From: Ceraceosorus guamensis
Taxonomy: Eukaryota > Basidiomycota > Exobasidiomycetes > Ceraceosorales > Ceraceosoraceae
Direction: 5' to 3'
NCBI RefSeq assembly: GCF_003144195.1
Contig: NW_020290006.1
Location: forward strand, 248,001-312,000
Length of the DNA: 64,000 nucleotides
Part shown: positions 58,354 through 64,000 of the stretch, one piece after another
Numbering within the stretch: position 1 is the stretch's first letter
How the letters are laid out: each line of letters opens with the position of its first letter
Position numbers and translations under genes: made by a program
The notes under the pieces: model-generated
Told to the model about the DNA's origin: nothing
The model's database searches: none
The model's input: the letters and a program-made list of their open reading frames with translations, nothing else

Positions 58354-60621
58354 TCATTGCTTCCTTCTGTGCACTTGCAGCCTCATGGGTCTCGTCGGCG
58401 CTCTCCAATGGCTCTGGCTCAGGTCTGGCAAGGGGATGCTCTTCAAATCGTACGACTTGCCCTTATCGTCGACTGTCTGTATATCAAAGGTCAACAACAC
58501 GGTCGACAGAGCAATGATGGTTTCGAGTTTTGCGAAGCGCATACCCGTGCATTTGCTGCGACGCGAGCGAGTGAGTCAGCGAACCGAACACCAACACGCC
58601 CCCCCCCCCCCCCCTCCCCCTCCCCAAAACGACGTCGCTTTCACTCACTGTCTGCCGCATCCCCATCCTAGATAGGTGTACTCGTTCGCACCCTCTCCCC
58701 GTTGATACCTCGAAGGATCGAATGACCAAGGCTCCGGGAACATGTCTGCATCGTGCAGGTTACAAGAAGGCGGAATGATGATGTACGCATCGTCCTGTTC
58801 CAGCATTTTGAAAGTCCCTAGAAGCTAAGCATTCTTGCACTGTACATTCTGCAATCTCGTCGCGCATGCTCACCTCGATTTCATGGCCCATAATCTTGAG
58901 TCTATCCCTGAGGACCCCTTTAGAATCCCTGCCTGGGCCGGGGTAATACCTGTTCAAGGAGTTGGTGAGGAGCAGTCGGATGGTCTCTTTGAAGCAGGCA
59001 TGCAGGGTAGGGAAGCCAGCTTCCCATTCTTCCAACTTGACTCGATCCAGCTTTTCCGCGGTGGACAGATCGTCGTAATCATCTCCACGCGCAGCAGCAG
59101 CAGCTCGTAGTCCGGCAATGAGCTCCGATCGACACGTGGCTTGGAGTGAGGAGGAAGCGCCTACGAATGCGATCGTGTATGCCCCAGTACCAATCGTATT
59201 CAAGATCTTCCGAGAGCAATGAATGCCGTGTCAGCGAATGATGAGACAGGGCATCTCCACGAGCCATTGCTAGAGTAGGCCCAAGAAACAAATAGGACTC
59301 ACCCCAGCCATCAAACCACCAATGACGAATCTGCTGATGTACGCAGTGCTCTGTTTCTGATCAATGAGTATCTGGGCAAAGTCGTCGAACCTCTCTTGCT
59401 TCTTGATGCGCTGATCAAGCGTCACCTTGACCATTCTCCAAAGCGTCACAGCCCCTACGATTCTCTTGATGAGTCGAGGTTGAGGTAGCCAAGGCATAAC
59501 AGTCGTAAAGAATCCACTGTTCAGCTGAGTCGCCCAAAAGGCGTTCATGAGCTTCTTGAGCGAGGCAGAATCCGTGGCGTACTCCGTCATGCCCATCAGC
59601 CGTACGGTGTAGCGGAAGATGAGGGGGTAGTAGGCTTTTTGAAGATCGACTGTAGACGACTGGCCCGATGAGCCGCCGACCCAGTCATCAAGCAAGTTGA
59701 TGGCGTCTTGGACGAGAGCTGGCCTCATGGAATTCAGACCTGGGACGGAGAGGGGAGACGTCAGCTCGAATGGCAAGTTCACGTCCACACGCCTGGATAC
59801 AAGGGAGTGGCTGCCAAGCAAGTCGCACTTCGGAACATCGACCGTCCTTGCGTCTGGCGCCGATTCGTAACACGCCAGCAATCCGACTCGCCCGGCCACT
59901 CACGTTGTGGACTGATGGCAGCAGCCAGCATTTTCATCTCCTGCCTTTCCTGCTTGTCCATCTCTCCTTCAATGAGTCCCTTTTGACTCGCGCCCGCAAT
60001 TCCAGCAAACAAGAAGTTGTTGCCCTGACTGAAACTGAGATCGGGATGCAAGGCGACCTCTTTGAGGACAGCGACGTCGGTGGTGCCCAACGTGTAGACA
60101 ACTTTGCCTGTCAGGTTGAACTTGATCAGACCTTGCAGGGGATGACGTGGATCTTTGGTCATGTGCTCTGACAAGCTGGGACGTTCCGAACAGATACGGC
60201 GTTCAAGGATCGAAGTGGTCAGATACATTCGCTCGGCATGCCACTCATATCGTGAACTGTTCTGCACCCTCTCTCATGCCTCGTATAGCTCTCGGCAAAG
60301 CACTCACAAGGTGTATCGATTACCAAAAAACTCTCTACTTCCCAATCCCGCAAAAGGCCACGATCCAATCACCTTGACCCCATTCTTGCCGTTGAGGTTG
60401 CGCGGAGGCACAAAGACGAGGTACGTCAGAAAAGTGACGATGCCTACCAGCGCAGCAACGAGTATGGGAGAGTGAGAAGTGGTGTTCTTGAGGGAAAGGC
60501 CGAGAGAAGAGAGCAAGGCGGTGGCGCGGTCTGATTGTGTTTGCTGTTGCGCTTGCGAGACTGTGACTGATTTGAACCACGCTTCCGCGCGTTCGGACAG
60601 GTGATGAACCATTTGCGACAT
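58354..60621 (-). CDS. cytochrome P450 monooxygenase
   Basis: Heme-thiolate monooxygenase anchored in the ER by an N-terminal helix (SPILVAALVGIVTFLTYLVFV) followed by a Pro hinge (VPPRNL). About six exons, whose junctions restore frame: EFFGNRYTF-LSEHMTKDPRHPLQG, AISPQR-LNSMRPAL, GGLMAG-ILNTIGTGAYTIAF (I-helix), GHEIE-LLGTFKML. The ExxR motif is in CFKETIRLLL, a PERF-like FDPSRY follows EPWS, and the heme loop is YLGWGCGRHKCTGMRFAKLE with its Cys. That loop is split by an intron after GRH containing a C16 tract (G16 on the coding strand). The long N-terminal segment before the anchor helix is unusual. The substrate cannot be told. It is divergent from a short-chain dehydrogenase, which may act in the same pathway. 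Stop is TGA at 58354-58356. Confidence 0.9.
58599..58614 (+). repeat. poly(C) tract, C16, inside a P450 intron
   Basis: Sixteen C followed by T, five C, T and four C. It lies in the intron that separates GRH from KCTG of the heme loop, so the transcript would carry a long G run near the 5' splice site. Confidence 0.85.
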
Positions 60622-61278
60622 TTTGAATCAAAATGATCCGTTAGGCCACCGCGCCGCACCGGCAAGGACTTGATGTAACTCGTCGCGAACAGAGGATGTG
60701 AGTGTGCGACCTTGTCTCTTCTTGCGCACGCTTCGCTGCAAGAAAACCTTGGCAAAAGAGGGGCAGCAAAGTCAGCACTTGGGGTGGGCTGGTAGAAGAA
60801 GCAGAGGTTGATGCGATGGTGGTAGTGAGTAGTGACGGGCGAGTGACTTTGCCGGCCACACGAGAACAACCCAAGTCGAGTTCAACAAGACCTTTTGAAG
60901 TTGGTGAGTCTGAATCAGAATGGCATCTACCGTGCCCTGCTCGTGATTGAAGGCGTGGTGGTCAAGAGTACAGCTTCGAGGAGGTCAGCCCCGCGCGTAC
61001 AGAACGGTGAGTCGGCGACGAGGATCGTAAGATGCTGGATCGCAAGAGTTTGCATGATTGCAACTCGGTGTCAAGGAAAGCTCGGGTCTACACTCGTCAC
61101 GCCTCGGCAGCGCGCAGCATCTGGCAGCATGAATCCAAAATCACATCAAAGGAGGTGAATGTGTGAATGAATATGTTTGCACCGATGCATGCATGCTGCA
61201 CCCTTTGCAATTAAGCTCACGCGCCCACGCTCCATCATCACCTGATTCAAGACCAACACGTAGTCGCCCGCCGGTCAA

Positions 61279-61313
61279 GTACCGGCCGGTACATGAATAG
61301 GTCGATCGATCGA
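61279..61313. promoter_or_regulatory. two adjacent perfect palindromes, candidate regulator sites
   Basis: GTACCGGCCGGTAC (61279-61292, perfect 14-bp palindrome with two inverted CGG/CCG half-sites) and TCGATCGATCGA (61302-61313, perfect 12-bp palindrome), 9 bp apart. Inverted CGG triplets are the usual target of fungal Zn2Cys6 regulators; binding here is inferred only. Confidence 0.4.
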
Positions 61314-61466
61314 AGGTGCGGGGTTCAAATTGAAGTAATCATCCCCATTATTATGAATAAGAATTAATCAGAATCACGAATGTGAATATTGCAGATCCGC
61401 TAGCCTTTTGCTCAGAGCTCCGCATCATCATCAAGCGAACCTTGAGTGCATGCATCGAGTGAGAAG

Positions 61467-61474
61467 TATAAATA
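61467..61474 (+). promoter_or_regulatory. TATAAATA box
   Basis: Consensus TATA box on the plus strand, about 650 bp before the dehydrogenase ATG. Either the dehydrogenase has a long leader or an unannotated transcript starts here. Confidence 0.4.
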
Positions 61475-61800
61475 GAAAGGGCAGCGGCAGCGCAAGGCAA
61501 GGCAAGCACGCGCATACAGCAGCATGTATGCTGGAGACTCTTGCTCTGCCTTTATCAGGCCATCTTGAGCGAAATGAAGTGGTTCGAGCAGCATGCAGCA
61601 GCAGCAGTCACCGAGGAGAGTCGAGTGTGAGTCGCGAGTCGCGCGTGGGATGAAGTCACGAGTGATGAGCGGGACCCGTGCCAGTCATGAGGGCGGGGTG
61701 GAACTCTGATGAGTCGTAATAATAATCACGAATAATAATAAGTGCGAGTATGTGAGCATGACGCTGTGGGTGATGAGTGCTCTGGTGCCCATCTGTCACA

Positions 61801-61900
61801 CTCACGACTCCACATCCTAATGGCCAGCGTCGGGCAAGGCATGACGCAGATGCAACCCTATCAATCTTGAATCAATCATCCTGCCATTCACGATTCACGC
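61801..61900. repeat. TCACGA / GATTCACG words
   Basis: CACTCACGACTCC near 61800 and ATTCACGATTCACGCG near 61887; part of the dispersed intergenic word family. Confidence 0.5.
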
Positions 61901-62122
61901 GTCTTGCCTTTGCGTGAAAGCACCCACGCGTATTTCACATCTGCATGACCTGCTACGACAAGACCTGACCAATCCACCACCATCATCCTCGCCCCGTCTT
62001 GGGCCAGCTCTCCTGACTCCTGTCCACTTGCCGCACCAATCCGACCTCACTCGCGCACACTTGCACCTACTCTCTCCGGCCGGAACAATCATCGCACTGC
62101 CGTCTAAAGGGTCGCATCCACC

Positions 62123-63262
62123 ATGTCGCATGCCCTCCATCGTTACTTTCACGCCAACGCAAGCGGTTCCACGGGGAGCAACGGCTCCTCTAGCGATGTC
62201 AAGACCATTGGAGCTCCTTATGCTCTCGTCACCGGAGCGACGGGGGGTATGGGCGAAGAGTGGGCTTTGCAACTAGCAGAATTAGGCTTCAACATCATCA
62301 TTCAAGGTCGAAATCGGACAAAGTTGGAAGCTGTCAAGGCTCAAATCTCCAAGCGACATGCTGCTGCATCCTCACGCAACGCCGGCGATGCGGTCGATGT
62401 ACGACTGTTGGTGTGCGAAGCGACAATCTACCCAAATGCAGGACTGACGGACGGACTAGCCGCTGTACTTTCAGACTCTTCCATTCGACTGACAGTTCTC
62501 ATCAACAATCTTGGTGTCAACGTAACGCACTTTCCCAGATTGGAAGATACGAGATCGGAAGAGATTGCAGAGATTGTCATTGCCAACTCGTTCTTCCCGG
62601 CAGAAACCGCGAGGATTTGTCTGCCGCATTTGAAAAGGCATCAGCCTGCTTTGCTCGTCACTGTGACGAGCCTCGGCGCTTGGGCCACACCGCCTTAGTG
62701 AGTTTTTGAGCCTCTCTCTTCTCTTAAGCCAGAATGGCCGCTTTACTCGAGCACTCGGCTCATCCTACTCGCACCCGACCTGCGATGCTCCGGCTCAGCC
62801 TGGCTCCTTACATCGGAACAAAAGGCTTCGACGTGGCTTTCTCCGACTCTTTGCGCAACGAGCAGATCTCGGAAGGGACGCAAGTAGACGTGGTGTGCAT
62901 GGCGCCGGGTCAAGTGCAAAGTGGAATGTGCAACGAGCCAGTAGGATTGATGGTGAGCACTTGCTCCAGCTTCGTAGCCTCTCTTCCGTTCTCATAACGT
63001 CAAATGCTGATCAAGCCTTGCCTCTGTGCCTCCTTCTTTGATGCAGATTCCCACATCCAAGGACTGGGTCACTTCCGCCATTGCTTCTTTGAGGTCTACG
63101 TGGTGGACTCCAGTGCCTGCTGCTGTGATCGCCCCATGGACCCCACATGCGTGGGGCCAGTGGTTCACAGCTCTAGCACCTAGATGCATCATCGGTCCCA
63201 TGTCGCGCAACATCATCAAGGATCTCAAAGCCAAAGAGGTGGACGCGAGAAAGGGCTTGTGA
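62123..63262 (+). CDS. short-chain dehydrogenase/reductase, 17-beta-HSD12 / 3-ketoacyl-CoA reductase-like
   Basis: NAD(P)H-dependent SDR. Exons 62123-62697, 62799-62952 and 63047-63262 give 314 residues. The cofactor motif TGATGGMG follows PYALV; next come GRNRTKLEAVK, the NNLG strand motif (LINNLGVN), the catalytic Ser in VTVTSLGAW, and YIGTK (YxxxK), which is restored by splicing to PPYLAPYIGTKGF. The order and spacing, with PGQVQSGM after the active site, resemble the very-long-chain 3-oxoacyl-CoA reductase/HSD17B12 group, but the typical N-terminal membrane helix is replaced by a short Ser/Gly-rich segment, so localisation and substrate are open. Divergent from the P450 gene. The start is the first ATG of the exon; codons run in frame from there. 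Confidence 0.87.
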
Positions 63263-64000
63263 GGTCTCGTACGATGAGATTCCAGTTTGACTACTAGCCA
63301 GCACGGAATCGAGAATCGAGGGCATCGATCGAGCTCGTAGCTCTGCTTTGGGTCATTCCTGCAGAGCCCCCGGGAAAGTCCGAATCATTTCGAAATGAAA
63401 GCGGGATGAATCGAGAATGCATGAGATACCCTTGCACCCTTGCCACCCTCTCTTTGTGCACGAGCCCAAGTGCTGATCTGACCATGAGCATCGAAGCGCA
63501 TTCACAATTCGTCACTCACGACTCGAATGCAGGGAATGTGTCGAGTCGCTCGCTTCCTTTGCTCTGTATGAGGACCTCCTTGTGATCGCTTGATCCATTC
63601 ATTGTTCCCCGAGTCGGCTCGCGAGTCAAGATCCAAGATGTTTTATGGATTCATCAGATTCAAATTCAAATTCAGATCTTTGATTCTTCATGGGTTCTGA
63701 GCAAAACGATCACGTGAATTTTTGCGACATCCATCAGCTCCCGCGGGTTGTGCTGGGATAAGCCACCTCCACTTGATGCATCGTTCGTCCAGCAGGGCCG
63801 ACTTAAGCCGCGCCGAGTTCGGGCGAGTGCGAACTCTTGAGTGCGAGCCTGTACGTCGCGGTGAATCGTGCGTTTCACGATTCACGATTCAGCTGGGCTG
63901 TCTGATGAGTGTGAGCCGGAAGTGGCAGCAGCATCAGTCGTGAGTGGTGAGTGTACTGATGAGTGATGAGTCACACAGTAGTGATTTGCAGCAGCTAGCT
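63263..64000. other. right-edge intergenic region rich in dispersed words
   Basis: No supported gene. Contains CGTCACTCACGACTCG near 63508, GATTCAAATTCAAATTCAGATC near 63656-63680, GTGAATCGTGCGTTTCACGATTCACGATTC at 63861-63890, and GTGAGTGGTGAGTG and GATGAGTGATGAGTCAC near 63940-63973. The inverted pair at 63861-63890 could form a hairpin. Confidence 0.5.

Larger units (their letters stand above)
60622..62122. promoter_or_regulatory. divergent promoter region, P450 and dehydrogenase
   Basis: About 1.5 kb between divergent starts. It holds two perfect palindromes (61279-61292 and 61302-61313), a strong TATAAATA box at 61467-61474 on the plus strand, and several TCACGA/AATAAT word clusters (61340-61395, 61620-61760, 61801-61900). 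No supported ORF. Confidence 0.5.

Noticed and set aside
61267-61313. Reading the palindrome pair as terminal repeats of a mobile element
   Set aside because: The palindromes are self-complementary and adjacent, with no second copy, target duplication or internal ORF; a protein-binding site is simpler.

Overview
The window looks like nuclear chromosomal DNA from a basidiomycete fungus, most likely a smut-lineage yeast or plant associate (Ustilaginomycotina). The evidence is the compact GC-rich gene layout, many short introns of about 50-160 bp with GTGAGT/GTAAGT donors and CAG/TAG acceptors, fungal versions of core eukaryotic genes, Ser-rich low-complexity tails, and intergenic stretches full of short words such as TCACGACTCACGA and ATTCACGATTC. 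The species cannot be named from this sequence.

Layout, left to right: an ML-domain NPC2-like secreted lipid-transfer protein (381-1477, -); translation factor eIF5B (2693-6953, +), convergent with a CaMKK/SNF1-activating-type protein kinase (7172-10254, -); an intronless F-box/WD-like protein (11433-14117, +); a possible small secreted peptide (15067-15276, +); mitochondrial succinyl-CoA:3-ketoacid CoA transferase (17062-18949, +); the ETP1/BRAP2 RING-ZnF-UBP protein (19136-22148, -); an AIG2/gamma-glutamylcyclotransferase-like protein (22582-23313, +); U1-70K (23584-25106, -); a large chromodomain protein (25949-29638, +) followed by a CpG-poor decayed island; trimethyllysine dioxygenase (31176-33144, -), divergent from a small conserved hypothetical (33612-34283, +); a mucin-like single-pass membrane protein (34606-36674, -); about 4.4 kb with no convincing gene; the permease chaperone SHR3 (41128-42062, -); OST3/OST6 (43036-44523, +); MON2 (44722-50458, -); a LisH-CTLH-WD40 protein (51108-53708, +); two related secreted proteins (53893-54516 and 56378-57046, both -); a cytochrome P450 (58354-60621, -), divergent from a short-chain dehydrogenase (62123-63262, +).

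Most genes are unlinked housekeeping functions: translation, splicing, the secretory pathway, ubiquitin signalling, carnitine and ketone-body metabolism. The accessory part is the right-hand 10 kb. There, two signal-peptide-bearing paralogs share TATA-type promoters at nearly the same spacing, and a P450/reductase pair shares a divergent promoter containing a perfect GTACCGGCCGGTAC palindrome. The less explained signals are the chromodomain protein with its unrecognised conserved-looking C-terminus beside a CpG-depleted island, the secreted paralog pair, and the dispersed TCACGA/GATTC word family.

Gene models were spliced by eye. I checked that exon lengths sum to an open frame for the CoA transferase, trimethyllysine dioxygenase, OST3, SHR3, the dehydrogenase, the AIG2-like protein, the small hypothetical, the chromodomain protein and the mucin-like protein. 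Other internal splice sites are less certain.
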